Shown piece after piece: positions 34,803 through 43,806 of a stretch of DNA of 64,000 nt; the first letter of the stretch is position 1; each line of letters begins with the position of its first letter. The position numbers and the translations under genes are program-made. Origin of the DNA: Rhodobacteraceae bacterium HLUCCO07 (GTDB lineage: Bacteria; Pseudomonadota; Alphaproteobacteria; Rhodobacterales; Rhodobacteraceae). Under the pieces are notes generated by a model. That model ran no database searches. It was not told where the DNA came from and saw only the letters and a program-made list of their open reading frames with translations. The stretch spans positions 124,001 through 188,000 of the forward strand of contig LJSU01000028.1 in NCBI GenBank assembly GCA_001314705.1. The letters run 5' to 3'.

Positions 34803-35768
34803 ATGACACATTGCCTCACTGCCAGCCCTGAAACCTGCGCATGGGGCTATTTCGATGCGGGGCTTCCTGCCGCGCTTGAGATCGACAGCGGCGAAGAAGT
34901 GGTGATCGAGACGGTTTCGGGCGGGCCGGACCATGTGCCGGGCAAGGATGCCGGGTTCCACGTGCCGCCCGAGTTGTGGGAGATTCACGCGCGATCCGAG
35001 CGGATGTTGCCGGGCCATATCCTGACCGGGCCGGTGGCGGTGCGGGGCGCGCGGCCGGGGCATGTGTTGCAGGTCGATATCCTTGATGTCACGCTGCGGC
35101 AGGATTGGGGCTGGAACCTGATCCACCCGCTGATGGGCACATTGCCCGGCGAGTTCGAGCGCAAGCGGATCGAGATCATCCCGCTGGATCGCGCGGCGAT
35201 GGTGGGGCGGATGCCCTGGGGGCTCGACCTGCCGCTCAGGCCGTTCTTTGGCGTGATGGGCGTGGCGCCGCCGCCCGGATGGGGGCGCATCTCGACCATC
35301 GAGCCGCGCGCCCATGGCGGCAATATCGACAACCGCGAACTGGTGGCGGGGACGACGCTGTTCCTGCCGGTGCATGTTGCGGGGGCGATGTTCTGGTGCG
35401 GTGACGGGCACGGCGCACAGGGCGATGGCGAGGTCTGCGTCACCGCGATCGAGACCGCGCTTGCGGGTCGGTTTCGCCTGACCCTGCGCGAGGACATGGC
35501 GCTTGACCGGCCGCGCGCCGAGACGCCCACGCATCTGATCACGATGGGGATGCATGAGGACCTCGACCGCTGTGCCGAGGTGGCGCTGCGCGACATGATC
35601 GCGTGGATCGTCGCGGAAACGGGGCTGAGCCGCGAGGACGTCTACATGCTGTGTTCGCTGGCAGGCGACTTGCGGATCACGCAAACGGTGAACGGCCAGA
35701 AGGGCGTGCACATGATGATGGAGCGTGCATTGCTCGGGGCAGGGCAGGACGAGAGGAAACAGGGATGA
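34803..35768 (+). CDS. Acetamidase/formamidase family protein
   Basis: Predicted 321 residues. The ATG at 34803 agrees with the FmdA/AmdA family; no strong RBS, and the track ORF starts inside trhO. Family marks: 'SGGPDHVPGKDAGFHVPPELWEIHA', 'GPVAVRGARPGHVLQVDILDV', 'PRAHGGNIDNRELVAGTTLFLPVHVAGAMFWCGDGHGAQGDGEVC'. It hydrolyses small amides to acid and ammonia. It is followed with ATGA overlap by an oxidoreductase and then by ABC-importer genes, so the substrate is probably imported by that transporter. Confidence 0.88.
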   Translation: MTHCLTASPETCAWGYFDAGLPAALEIDSGEEVVIETVSGGPDHVPGKDAGFHVPPELWEIHARSERMLPGHILTGPVAVRGARPGHVLQVDILDVTLRQDWGWNLIHPLMGTLPGEFERKRIEIIPLDRAAMVGRMPWGLDLPLRPFFGVMGVAPPPGWGRISTIEPRAHGGNIDNRELVAGTTLFLPVHVAGAMFWCGDGHGAQGDGEVCVTAIETALAGRFRLTLREDMALDRPRAETPTHLITMGMHEDLDRCAEVALRDMIAWIVAETGLSREDVYMLCSLAGDLRITQTVNGQKGVHMMMERALLGAGQDERKQG

Positions 35769-36730
35769 CGGTCAGGACCGCGATTATCGGGCTGGGGATC
35801 ATGGGGCGGCGGATGCTCGAACACATGGTCGCGCATGAAGGCTATGAGCCGGCGCTTTTGTGGGACCCGGACCCGGCAGCCTGTGCGCAAGCGCGTGACC
35901 TGGCGCCGGGGTCGGAGATCGCGCAGAGCGCGGAGGCGGCGATCGCGGGGGCCGATCTGGTTTACCTCGCCTGCCCGCCGGTCCCGCGCAAGGCGCTTGC
36001 GCTGATGGCCGCGGAGGCGGGCAAGGCGGTGTTCCTCGAAAAGCCGCTGGGCGTGGATATTGCTGCGAGCGAGGATCTTGTGGCGCGGCTGGCCGCCACG
36101 GGCGTGCCGGTAGCGGTGAATTTCACGCAAGCGGCAAGTCTGGCGATGACTGCCGTGACCGAGGCCGCCCGCACCGGTGCGATGGGCGCGCTTGTGGGGG
36201 CGGATATCGTCGTGACCTATGGCGCATGGCCGCGGGCGTGGCAGAAGGCTGCCGACTGGCTGCGCTTTCGCGACGAGGGGGGCATGACACGCGAGGTGAT
36301 CTCGCATTTCCTGTTCGTCTCGGAACGCGTCCTGGGGCCTTTGACATTGACATGGGCGCGCCCGTCGTATCCCGCCGACACGGCGCTGTGCGAAACCCAT
36401 ATGCTCGCCCGGCTCGAGACGGCCGAAGGATTGCCCGTCACGGTGATGGCCAGCGTCGGCGGGGCGCAGCCCGACCGGCAGGAACTCACACTCAAGGGCG
36501 CGCGTGCCAGCCACCGGATCAGCGATTTCTATGTCGATGCGGTCTCGGACGGTGGGCCGTTCCATCCCGTCGAGCGCGGTGGCGTGGACCCACGCAGCGG
36601 GGCGATCCGGGCGCAGCTCGACGAGTTCTTGGCGTTGATCGAGGGCAAGGCCAGCCGGCTTGCCACGCCGCAAGAGGCGCTGCGCGTGCAGAAACTGGTC
36701 GAGGCGATGCTGGCCGGGAAGGGCGGATGA
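35765..36730 (+). CDS. Gfo/Idh/MocA-type NAD(P) oxidoreductase
   Basis: Predicted 321 residues. N-terminal nucleotide-binding 'TAIIGLGIMGRRMLEHM', the family motif 'VFLEKPLGVDIAASEDLV' and an alpha/beta C-terminal domain. Such enzymes oxidise sugars, polyols or amino-acid derivatives with NAD(P). Start overlaps the amidase stop (ATGA). The substrate cannot be deduced. The combination with an amidase and an importer suggests use of an amide-containing small molecule. Confidence 0.85.
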   Translation: MTVRTAIIGLGIMGRRMLEHMVAHEGYEPALLWDPDPAACAQARDLAPGSEIAQSAEAAIAGADLVYLACPPVPRKALALMAAEAGKAVFLEKPLGVDIAASEDLVARLAATGVPVAVNFTQAASLAMTAVTEAARTGAMGALVGADIVVTYGAWPRAWQKAADWLRFRDEGGMTREVISHFLFVSERVLGPLTLTWARPSYPADTALCETHMLARLETAEGLPVTVMASVGGAQPDRQELTLKGARASHRISDFYVDAVSDGGPFHPVERGGVDPRSGAIRAQLDEFLALIEGKASRLATPQEALRVQKLVEAMLAGKGG

Positions 36731-36808
36731 CGCCCGGTTTGCCCTTCCGCCTCCGGCGCATCGGTGATTAACCTAGGACCGGGAGACATGAAGAAAAGGG
36801 GAGATATC

Positions 36809-37825
36809 ATGACCACGATGAACCGCCGCCACGCGCTGGGCCTTTTGGGGGCCGCGGCCGCCAGCGGCACGCTGGCCACGCCCGCGATCGCACAGAATCG
36901 CAAGATCACCGTCGGCGCGCTGCGCTTTACCTCGCATTCGGCGAGCTTTATCGGCGTGGAACGTGGCTATTTCGCCGAGGCCGGGCTGGATGTGGAGCTC
37001 AAGTTCTTTCAGGCCGCGCAGCCGATGGCCGTGGCGATTGCCAGCGGCGATGTCGACTATGGCGTCACGGCGATTTCCGGCGGCCTCATCTCGCTGGCCG
37101 ACAAGGGCGCGATCAAGGTGATCGGTGGCGGCCTTTCGGAAGAGCCGGGCATCGACGGGCAGAAGATCCTGGCGTCGGACGCGGCTTACCAGGCCGGACT
37201 GACCAGCCCGGCGCAGCTCGATGGCAAGTCGTTCGGCATGACCACGGCAGGATCGTCGTTTCACTACATGGGCTCCAAGATCGCCGCGGCCGAGGGCGCG
37301 GCGATGAGTTTCAAACCGTTGCAGAAGGTGGGCGCGGTCATCGGGGCGCTTAAAACCGGGGATATCGACGCCTGGACGATCGTGCCGCATATCGCCAAGC
37401 CGTTGGCCGGGTCGGGCGCGGTGCATATCATCGGCGACGTCTCGGATTACATCCCCGATTACCAGGTCACGACGGTCTTTACCTCGACCGCGAACGCGCA
37501 GGACGAGGGCGAGATGACCCGCGCCTTCCTCGCCGGGTTCTCGAAAGGAGTGGACGATTACAACAGCGCCATGATCGACAAGGCCGGTGGCGAGGACGGC
37601 GTGAACGAGATGGTCGCGCTCATCCACAACTATGTCTATACCGACCGGCCGCTGGACAAGGCGGCGCCGTCGATCATCAACGGCACGATGCGGCTCAACC
37701 CCGGCGCGGCGCTCAACACGGCGTCGGTGAAGGATCAGCTTGACTGGTTCAAGTCCGAGGGCCTGGTTGGTGATGTGAGCATGGACCAGTTGGTCGATGC
37801 GTCCTATGTCGAGACAACAGGCTGA
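36809..37825 (+). CDS. ABC importer substrate-binding protein, NMT1/SsuA type
   Basis: Predicted 338 residues. ATG 36809 follows AAGGGGAG. The N-terminus 'MTTMNRRHALGLLGAAAASGTLATPAIAQ' has RRHALGLL, a Tat-like twin-Arg signal. Fold of SsuA/TauA/ThiY proteins: 'ALRFTSHSASFIGVERGYFAEAGLDVELKFFQAAQPMAVAIASGDVDYGVTAI'. It binds the substrate in the periplasm; ligand unknown. First of three importer genes, ahead of the ATPase and permease. Confidence 0.88.
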   Translation: MTTMNRRHALGLLGAAAASGTLATPAIAQNRKITVGALRFTSHSASFIGVERGYFAEAGLDVELKFFQAAQPMAVAIASGDVDYGVTAISGGLISLADKGAIKVIGGGLSEEPGIDGQKILASDAAYQAGLTSPAQLDGKSFGMTTAGSSFHYMGSKIAAAEGAAMSFKPLQKVGAVIGALKTGDIDAWTIVPHIAKPLAGSGAVHIIGDVSDYIPDYQVTTVFTSTANAQDEGEMTRAFLAGFSKGVDDYNSAMIDKAGGEDGVNEMVALIHNYVYTDRPLDKAAPSIINGTMRLNPGAALNTASVKDQLDWFKSEGLVGDVSMDQLVDASYVETTG

Positions 37826-37878
37826 AAACAACCAGGGCGGCCCCCGTCATGGGGCCGCGCCAAACCGGCGGAATTTCC

Positions 37879-38646
37879 ATGGAATTGCGGTTGAAGAACT
37901 TGAGCCACGCCTATGGTGGCACCGAGGTGCTGCGCGACATCACCCTGACCATTCCCGAAGGGCGGATCGTCTGCATCGTCGGCCCGTCGGGCTGTGGCAA
38001 GTCCACGCTGTTGCGGATGATGGGCGGGCTGGAACAGCCCGATGCGGGCGAGATATTGCAGGTCGGATCGCCGCCCGAGGGATGCCTCAATCCGCTCACC
38101 TACGTGTTCCAGGATTTTGCATTGTTGCCGTGGCGGTCGGTCGAGGGCAATATCGCGCTGGCGCTTGAAGACCACCGGCTGGGACGACAGAAAAGGCAGG
38201 CGATCGTGGCCGATGTCCTGGCCCGCACCGGGCTGTCGGATTTCGCGGGTGCCCTGCCGCGGCAGTTGTCGGGCGGCATGAAGCAGCGGGTGGCGATTGC
38301 ACGGGCGCTGGCTGTCAATCCGGCGGTGATGTTGCTGGACGAGCCGTTGTCGGCGCTGGATGCGCAGACCCGCGAATTGCTGATGGATGACCTGATCGGG
38401 CTCTGGACGCGCGCGCCCTTTACTTCCGTCTATGTGACACACAACCTGGCCGAGGCGGTGCGGCTGGGGCATGCCATAGTGGTGCTGTCGCGCCGCCCGG
38501 GTGCGATCCGCGAGATGGTCGAGATCGCCGCCCCGCTGGAGGCACGTGACATGGCGGACCCGGTACTGGCCGCCAAGCAGCAGCACCTTTGGGAATTGAT
38601 GCGCGACGAGGCGCGAGCGGCGGATGCGGAGCTGGCCGATGCCTGA
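37879..38646 (+). CDS. ABC importer ATP-binding protein, SsuB/TauB type
   Basis: Predicted 255 residues beginning MELRLKNLSHAYGG; the start 10 codons upstream is less likely. Walker A GPSGCGKST (35-43), Q-loop 'YVFQDFALLPWRSV', signature LSGGMKQRVAIARALAV, Walker B 'VMLLDEPLSALD'. The 'LLPWRSV' after the Q-loop is typical of nitrate/sulfonate/taurine ATPases. It overlaps the permease start by 8 bases. Confidence 0.92.
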   Translation: MELRLKNLSHAYGGTEVLRDITLTIPEGRIVCIVGPSGCGKSTLLRMMGGLEQPDAGEILQVGSPPEGCLNPLTYVFQDFALLPWRSVEGNIALALEDHRLGRQKRQAIVADVLARTGLSDFAGALPRQLSGGMKQRVAIARALAVNPAVMLLDEPLSALDAQTRELLMDDLIGLWTRAPFTSVYVTHNLAEAVRLGHAIVVLSRRPGAIREMVEIAAPLEARDMADPVLAAKQQHLWELMRDEARAADAELADA

Positions 38647-39430
38647 GATCCGACCGGTTCCGTTTCGGGGCGGGGGGTTCCGTCCGCAAGTGCGCCGCTG
38701 GGTCGGCTTCGTCGTGTTTGTCCTGCTGATCGCGATTGCCGAATGGGGCACGCGCACGGGGTGGATTTCCAACCTCACGCTGCCGCGCCCGTCGGACGTA
38801 TTGGCCACGTTCGCGGAGCTTTGGCAGTCGGGGCTGCTGGCCAAGCATCTCTCGCCGTCGCTGTCGCGGCTGGCGGTGGGCGCCGCGCTGGGGGTGTCGG
38901 TCGGGGTGTCCGTGGGGGTGCTGATCGGGCTGTTTTCCTATTTCCGGGCCGGGCTTGTGCCGGTGGTTGCTGCATTGTTCCCGATTCCGAAGATCGCGCT
39001 TCTGCCGCTCTTCGTGATCTGGTTCGGGATCGACGAGGGGTCGAAATACGCGCTCATCGCCTTTGGCACCTTCACGCCCACGGTGGTGGCGACCTATGGC
39101 GCGGTCGACAATGTTGACCGGACGCTTATCCGCATGGGGCAGAGTTTCGGCCTGACCTGGTGGTCGATCGTGCGCAAGATCGTCCTGCCGGGTGCCATGC
39201 CCGGCATCCTGTCGGGGCTGCGGATCAGCCTTGCCATCGCCATCATCCTGCTGGTCGCTGCCGAGATGCTGGGCGCGGAATACGGCATCGGCGCCTATAT
39301 CCTCGAAGCCGGATCGCTTTACGATCTCGAACGGCTTTTCGCCGGGGTGGTGATCCTGTCGGTGCTGGGCGTGCTGGTGTCCAGCGCGATCACGATGATC
39401 GAAAGGCGGCTGTTGCACTGGCGGGGATGA
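38639..39430 (+). CDS. ABC importer permease, SsuC/TauC type
   Basis: Predicted 263 residues with six membrane helices and the permease loop 'LIRMGQSFGLTWWSIVRKIVLPGAMPGILSGLRISLAIA' (EAA-type coupling motif). Start ATG lies within the ATPase end. With the preceding two genes it forms a complete importer of the nitrate/sulfonate/taurine/hydroxymethylpyrimidine class. It is convergent with the Wza-like gene. Confidence 0.92.
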   Translation: MPEIRPVPFRGGGFRPQVRRWVGFVVFVLLIAIAEWGTRTGWISNLTLPRPSDVLATFAELWQSGLLAKHLSPSLSRLAVGAALGVSVGVSVGVLIGLFSYFRAGLVPVVAALFPIPKIALLPLFVIWFGIDEGSKYALIAFGTFTPTVVATYGAVDNVDRTLIRMGQSFGLTWWSIVRKIVLPGAMPGILSGLRISLAIAIILLVAAEMLGAEYGIGAYILEAGSLYDLERLFAGVVILSVLGVLVSSAITMIERRLLHWRG

Positions 39431-39457
39431 CCCCGCGCAGCGCTCCACATGACAGGA

Positions 39458-40567
39458 TCAGCTGTTGTTGCTGATCGTCGTGGTCAGACCGACGAGCGAC
39501 CCAAGCAGGCTGGTGACCGTGCGCACCGTGGTCACCGGCGATTCGGTGGCCAGAACCGTATCCATCGGGTTCACCTGAAACTTGCGCGCGGCGAAGAGCC
39601 CGTCGGCACTCGTCAGATCGAAGGTGAACACGACTTGCGCCTTGGTCGGGCCTTCGGGGCGCAGTTGGTCTTCGTCATAGTCGCGCAGCACGAGAACGCC
39701 CTTGGGATTGGCGCGGCTGTCCGAGAGTCCGCCGATGATCGACATCGCTTCGAGCGCGGTGATCCTTTCCTTTTCGAAATAGACCAGTTGCTCGCTCCCG
39801 GTGGCGCCGAGCGCGGTGAAATAGCGTTTGTCCTCTTCGACAATTACCTTGTCGTTGCCGCGCACGAGGGCGTTCTTGGACGCATCGGAAAACAGGCTTT
39901 CGGCCCGGATTTCATAGGTTTGCCCGCCCCGGATCAGCCGGACCAGCGGATTGCGCAGCGCGTCGGAAATGCCGCCGCTTTCTGCGATGAGGCTCAGGAT
40001 GCTGACATCGCGACCGGCGAGAGGGTAGGTTCCCGGACTGGCCACGCCACCGACCAGATCGACCGAGTTTTCCTGTCCCGAGGTATGCGCGATCTGCACC
40101 TGTGCATCACTGGCGATGGGGCGCAAACGGTTCTGGATTTCCTTGCGCGCAGCATAGGGTGTCATCCCCGTGACGACCACGTCACCCAGATAGGGCACGA
40201 AGATCGAGCCGTTGGGCGACACGACGAGATTGGCCATGTTCACCGATTTCTCGGCTTCTGTCGTCAGAAGCGAGTTTTCCTGGCTGTCCCAGATGATCAG
40301 GGCAATCTGGTCGCCGTTGCGGATGACCGGCGCGTCCGGTCCGCGTTCGGCTGGCAACCACCTGTAATGCCCGCTCCATCCGGTCTCGGGCCAGGTTGCG
40401 AGTTCGGGGAGTTTGTCCCGCGTGACCTCGACCACCTGGAAGCTGGGCTTTTGCTTGTCCTTCTCGTTGAGAACTTCCGAGACCATCGCAGCGCCACGTG
40501 GCATGGCACAGCCGGCCAGGACGAACAGCGCCATGAAGAGAACAACGAGCTTTGACGAGATACGCAA
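39458..40567 (-). CDS. Outer-membrane polysaccharide export lipoprotein (Wza-like)
   Basis: Predicted ~369 residues. The TTG at 40567 gives a lipoprotein signal 'RISSKLVVLFMALFVLAGC' (lipobox LAGC) and has GGGGGGG 4 bases upstream; the ATG at 40609 has no RBS. Poly-export domain 'IRNGDQIALIIWDSQENSLL' ... 'VVSPNGSIFVPYLGDVVVTGMT', then two SLBB-like repeats ('LVGGVASPGTYPLAGRDVSILSLIAESGG'). It exports exopolysaccharide or capsule. It is divergent from the epimerase/sugar transferase pair, so these make a small surface-polysaccharide locus. Confidence 0.88.
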   Translation of the reverse strand: MRISSKLVVLFMALFVLAGCAMPRGAAMVSEVLNEKDKQKPSFQVVEVTRDKLPELATWPETGWSGHYRWLPAERGPDAPVIRNGDQIALIIWDSQENSLLTTEAEKSVNMANLVVSPNGSIFVPYLGDVVVTGMTPYAARKEIQNRLRPIASDAQVQIAHTSGQENSVDLVGGVASPGTYPLAGRDVSILSLIAESGGISDALRNPLVRLIRGGQTYEIRAESLFSDASKNALVRGNDKVIVEEDKRYFTALGATGSEQLVYFEKERITALEAMSIIGGLSDSRANPKGVLVLRDYDEDQLRPEGPTKAQVVFTFDLTSADGLFAARKFQVNPMDTVLATESPVTTVRTVTSLLGSLVGLTTTISNNS

Positions 40568-40659
40568 AGAACCCCCCCGGGTGCCATTGGTAGGTGTTGC
40601 ACCTGTCATACATTCTATATGCTGGGAGAGACAATGATTAAAACCGCCATGTGCAGTGA

Positions 40660-41544
40660 ATGGGAAACGTGACCGTGACGACACGACAACGCGGACTTCT
40701 GGTTCTGGGCGCGAGCGGCAAACTGGGGCGAATGTTGGCGCGGCACTGGCAGGCGCGCGGGCCGGATGGCTGGCAAGCAAGCTGGCAATACAGACGAGAT
40801 CCGCCCGCGAACGGAGTCGAGTGGCAACCGGGACAAGCCGCGCCCGGGTCGCTGTCGCCGATCGGCGCGGTTCTGGCCCTTTGGGGCGTGACGCCGCAAG
40901 CGGGCGGCACGGCCACGCGTGACCTGTCCGAAAACGCCGCGCTGGCGATCGAGGCGATGGAACTGGCCGCACGGCTCGGGGCGGAGCGGGTGCTGCATTG
41001 TTCGTCGGCCGCGGTCTATCTGCCCGGACCCGATCCGTTGAAAGAGGATGCGGCGGGTGGCGACATCAACCCCTATGGTCGGGCCAAGCTCGACATGGAG
41101 GAAGCCATTGCAAACTGGTGCGCGGCCCATCCGGATGGCCCCCGGGCCGTTGTCATGCGGATCGGCAATGTTGCCGGCGCAGACAGTCTTTTCGCTGCGA
41201 TCCGGCGTGGCAAGGGCGCGGTCACGCTTGACCGGTTCGACAGTGGCGAAGGGCCGTGGCGCAGCTATGTCTCGCCGCGTGCTTTGGCACAAGCCATTGA
41301 AACCCTTCTGAATTGCGCGATCCCGCCCATGCCTTTCACGGTGAATGTCGCAACCCAGCCGCCGCTTGCAATGGAAGCGATCGCGCGCGCAGCGGGGTGT
41401 GAGGTGAACTGGCGCGCAGCGCCGGACGGGACGGCGCCGATGGTGTGGCTCGACACCGGCCGGTTGGCGCGATTGACCGCCTTGCCCGAAGAAAGCGCCG
41501 TGTCGCTGGTGCGCGGATGGCAAGATGGGGAGAGCGTGGCGTGA
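40660..41544 (+). CDS. NAD-dependent epimerase/dehydratase family protein
   Basis: Predicted 294 residues, extended short-chain dehydrogenase type: Gly-rich 'LLVLGASGKLGRMLARHW', 'LHCSSAAVYLPG' and active-site YGRAK (YxxxK, 'INPYGRAKLDMEEAI'). Lacking a long C-terminal substrate domain, it could act on a nucleotide sugar. Stop overlaps the sugar transferase GTG. Start may be ATG 40660 or GTG 40672. Confidence 0.8.
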   Translation: MGNVTVTTRQRGLLVLGASGKLGRMLARHWQARGPDGWQASWQYRRDPPANGVEWQPGQAAPGSLSPIGAVLALWGVTPQAGGTATRDLSENAALAIEAMELAARLGAERVLHCSSAAVYLPGPDPLKEDAAGGDINPYGRAKLDMEEAIANWCAAHPDGPRAVVMRIGNVAGADSLFAAIRRGKGAVTLDRFDSGEGPWRSYVSPRALAQAIETLLNCAIPPMPFTVNVATQPPLAMEAIARAAGCEVNWRAAPDGTAPMVWLDTGRLARLTALPEESAVSLVRGWQDGESVA

Positions 41545-42185
41545 CTCCGGCCAAGCGGGCATTCGATCTCGTGCTGGCGTTGGTACTGGCGTTTCCCCTG
41601 GTGCCGCTTGTCGCCGGGATTTCACTGTGGATCCTGATCCGTGAGGGACGCCCGGTGTTTTATGTCGCGGAACGGATGAAAGCCCCGGGCCAGCCTTTCA
41701 TGCTGTGGAAATTCCGCACCATGACGGTTGCAAAGAATGACAGCGGTGTCTCGGGCGGCGACAAGGCGGGCCGGATCACCCCGACCGGACGGTTCCTCCG
41801 GCGTACGCGCCTGGATGAAATCCCACAGCTTTTCAACATCTTGCGCGGTGACATCAGCTTCGTGGGGCCACGCCCCCCACTGCGCCGCTATGTCGAGCGG
41901 TTCCCGGCCCTATATGCCGAGGTCCTCAAGTCGCGCCCCGGTGTGACGGGGCTGGCCACGCTGGCCTATCACCGCACCGAGGAGCGGATTCTGGCCCGGT
42001 GCAGAACCCCCGAGGAGACCGAGGCGGTCTATACCCGCCGCTGCGTTCCGACCAAGGCGCGGCTCGACCTGATCTATGCCCGCAACCGCAATGTCTGCTA
42101 TGACCTGCGGCTGATGGTGGCGACGGTGTTTCACCGGCTGCCGTTGCGGACAGCGCGGCGGCGGCAGCCATCTGCCGATGGTTAA
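41541..42185 (+). CDS. Priming sugar-phosphate transferase (WcaJ/PssY type)
   Basis: Predicted 214 residues; GTG start overlapping the epimerase stop (GTGA). N-terminal membrane helix 'KRAFDLVLALVLAFPLVPLVAGISLWILI', then bacterial sugar-transferase core: 'GRPVFYVAERMKAPGQPFMLWKFRTM', catalytic 'RRTRLDEIPQLFNILRGDISFVGPRPPL', 'KSRPGVTGLATL'. It moves a sugar-1-phosphate to undecaprenyl phosphate to begin a polysaccharide repeat. It is the short, single-helix form. Confidence 0.92.
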   Translation: MTPAKRAFDLVLALVLAFPLVPLVAGISLWILIREGRPVFYVAERMKAPGQPFMLWKFRTMTVAKNDSGVSGGDKAGRITPTGRFLRRTRLDEIPQLFNILRGDISFVGPRPPLRRYVERFPALYAEVLKSRPGVTGLATLAYHRTEERILARCRTPEETEAVYTRRCVPTKARLDLIYARNRNVCYDLRLMVATVFHRLPLRTARRRQPSADG

Positions 42186-42270
42186 CCCGCCCCGAATCGG
42201 GGGGGGTGACATCCGGCTGTCGCGCGGCTGCCACCCGGCTGCCGGGGACGGGCGGCGGCGCGGGGTTAAC
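42181..42270 (+). repeat. Dispersed intergenic repeat, copy B (GTTAAC-flanked)
   Basis: GTTAAC (42181-42186, including the sugar transferase stop), CCCCGAATCGGGG, GGGGGGTGACATCCGGCTG (42201-42219), 14 bases, CCCGGCTGCCG (42234-42244), and GTTAAC at 42265-42270. Same blocks and spacing as copy A. Confidence 0.55.
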
Positions 42271-42399
42271 CGGGCGAACGGCGAAGCGCCGATCCGCGCA
42301 ACACCGACGCAAGGGCAGAACGCCCCGGGGCTTGCCCCCCGGCGCGCGGCGCGTGACAATCTGGCGCGACACATCCGGGAAAATGGAAGGGGACGGGGC

Positions 42400-43776
42400 A
42401 TGGCGGAACTCTGGTCATTGACGGCAAGCGAGATGACGGCGCGGGTCAGGGGCGGTAACATCCGCGCACGCGATCTGACCGAGGCGGTGCTCGACCGGAT
42501 CGAAACGGCCAACCCGGGCTGCAACGCCATCGTGGCGCGCTGTGACGGCGAGGCCCGGGCGGCGGCGGATGCGGTCGATAGCGCCTTGGCGGCGGGGCAG
42601 GACCCCGGGCCGCTGGCCGGGGTGCCGGTGACGATCAAGGTCAATGTCGATCAGAAGGGCCATGCCACCACCAACGGGCTGCGGCTGCAGGAAAACCTGA
42701 TCGCCGAAACCGACAGCCCGGTGGTATCGAACCTGCGCAAGGCGGGCGCGGTGATCGTGGGGCGCACCAACACGCCGGCCTTTTCGCTGCGCTGGTTCAC
42801 CCGCAATTCGCTGCATGGTCATACCACCAATCCGCGCGCGCCGGGACGCACGCCGGGCGGCTCGTCCGGGGGGGCGGCCGCGGCGGTCGTTTCGGGGATG
42901 TGCGCGGTCGGGCATGGCACGGATATCGCCGGGTCGGTGCGCTACCCGGCCTATGCCTGCGGTATCCACGGGCTGCGCCCGTCGCATGGGCGGGTGCCGG
43001 CGCATAACGACAGCGGGCCGGATCGGCATATCGGGGCGCAGCTCATGGCGGTGTCGGGGCCGCTGGCGCGCTCGATCCCCGATCTGCGGCTGGCGCTTGC
43101 GGCGATGGCCGCGCCCGATCTGCGCGATCCGTGGTACAGCCCGATGCCGCTGCGCGGGCCGGACGTGCCAAGGCGGATGGCGCTTTGCGTGACCCATGAC
43201 GGGATGCCGGTCGCGCCCGAGATCAAGGAAGCGCTGCACCGCGCCGCCGAGACTTTCCGCGCGGCGGGATGGCAGGTGGACGAGGTTTCGCCTCCGCCGA
43301 TGCGCGAGGCGATGGAGCTGCAACTCGTCATGTGGCTGTCGGAAATGCGCCGCGGCGCCGCCGAGACGGTGCGCAAGGAGGGCGACCCGGACGCGATCGC
43401 GGTCTATGGGTTCCTCGAGGCGATGACACCGCCGGCCGACCTCGCGCGGGTGATGGACGTGCTGCAATCGCGCGCGCGGCTGATCCGGGCATGGCGCGCG
43501 TTTCTCAGCGACTACCCGGTGATGCTTTGCCCGGTCTCGGGCGCGTTACCTTTCGAGGATCTGCGCGACGTGCAGAGCCAGGCCGATTTCGAGGCGATCG
43601 CCGAGGCCCAGATGAGCCAGATCGCCCTGCCGTTCCTGGCCCTGCCGGGTCTGACGGTCACGACCGGCGACGCGGGTGGCCTGCCGGTCGGGGTGCAGCT
43701 CATCTCCAATGCGTGGCGTGAAGACCTGCTGCTGGATGCGGGCGAGGTGATCGGCGGGGTGGTGCCCGTGGTCTGA
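42400..43776 (+). CDS. Amidase, amidase-signature family
   Basis: Predicted 458 residues; ATG 42400 follows GGAAGGGGA. Ser-cisSer-Lys triad: Lys in 'VPVTIKVNVDQKG', Ser in 'GRTPGGSSGGAAAAV' and nucleophile Ser in 'DIAGSVRYPAYACG'. It resembles GatA-like amidases but lacks neighbours of the tRNA amidotransferase. It hydrolyses an unknown amide; a second amide enzyme sits at 34.8 kb. It stands alone between two intergenic repeats. Confidence 0.9.
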   Translation: MAELWSLTASEMTARVRGGNIRARDLTEAVLDRIETANPGCNAIVARCDGEARAAADAVDSALAAGQDPGPLAGVPVTIKVNVDQKGHATTNGLRLQENLIAETDSPVVSNLRKAGAVIVGRTNTPAFSLRWFTRNSLHGHTTNPRAPGRTPGGSSGGAAAAVVSGMCAVGHGTDIAGSVRYPAYACGIHGLRPSHGRVPAHNDSGPDRHIGAQLMAVSGPLARSIPDLRLALAAMAAPDLRDPWYSPMPLRGPDVPRRMALCVTHDGMPVAPEIKEALHRAAETFRAAGWQVDEVSPPPMREAMELQLVMWLSEMRRGAAETVRKEGDPDAIAVYGFLEAMTPPADLARVMDVLQSRARLIRAWRAFLSDYPVMLCPVSGALPFEDLRDVQSQADFEAIAEAQMSQIALPFLALPGLTVTTGDAGGLPVGVQLISNAWREDLLLDAGEVIGGVVPVV

Positions 43777-43806
43777 GGGGGGCCCGCGCCTCGATGCAGG
43801 GATCTT

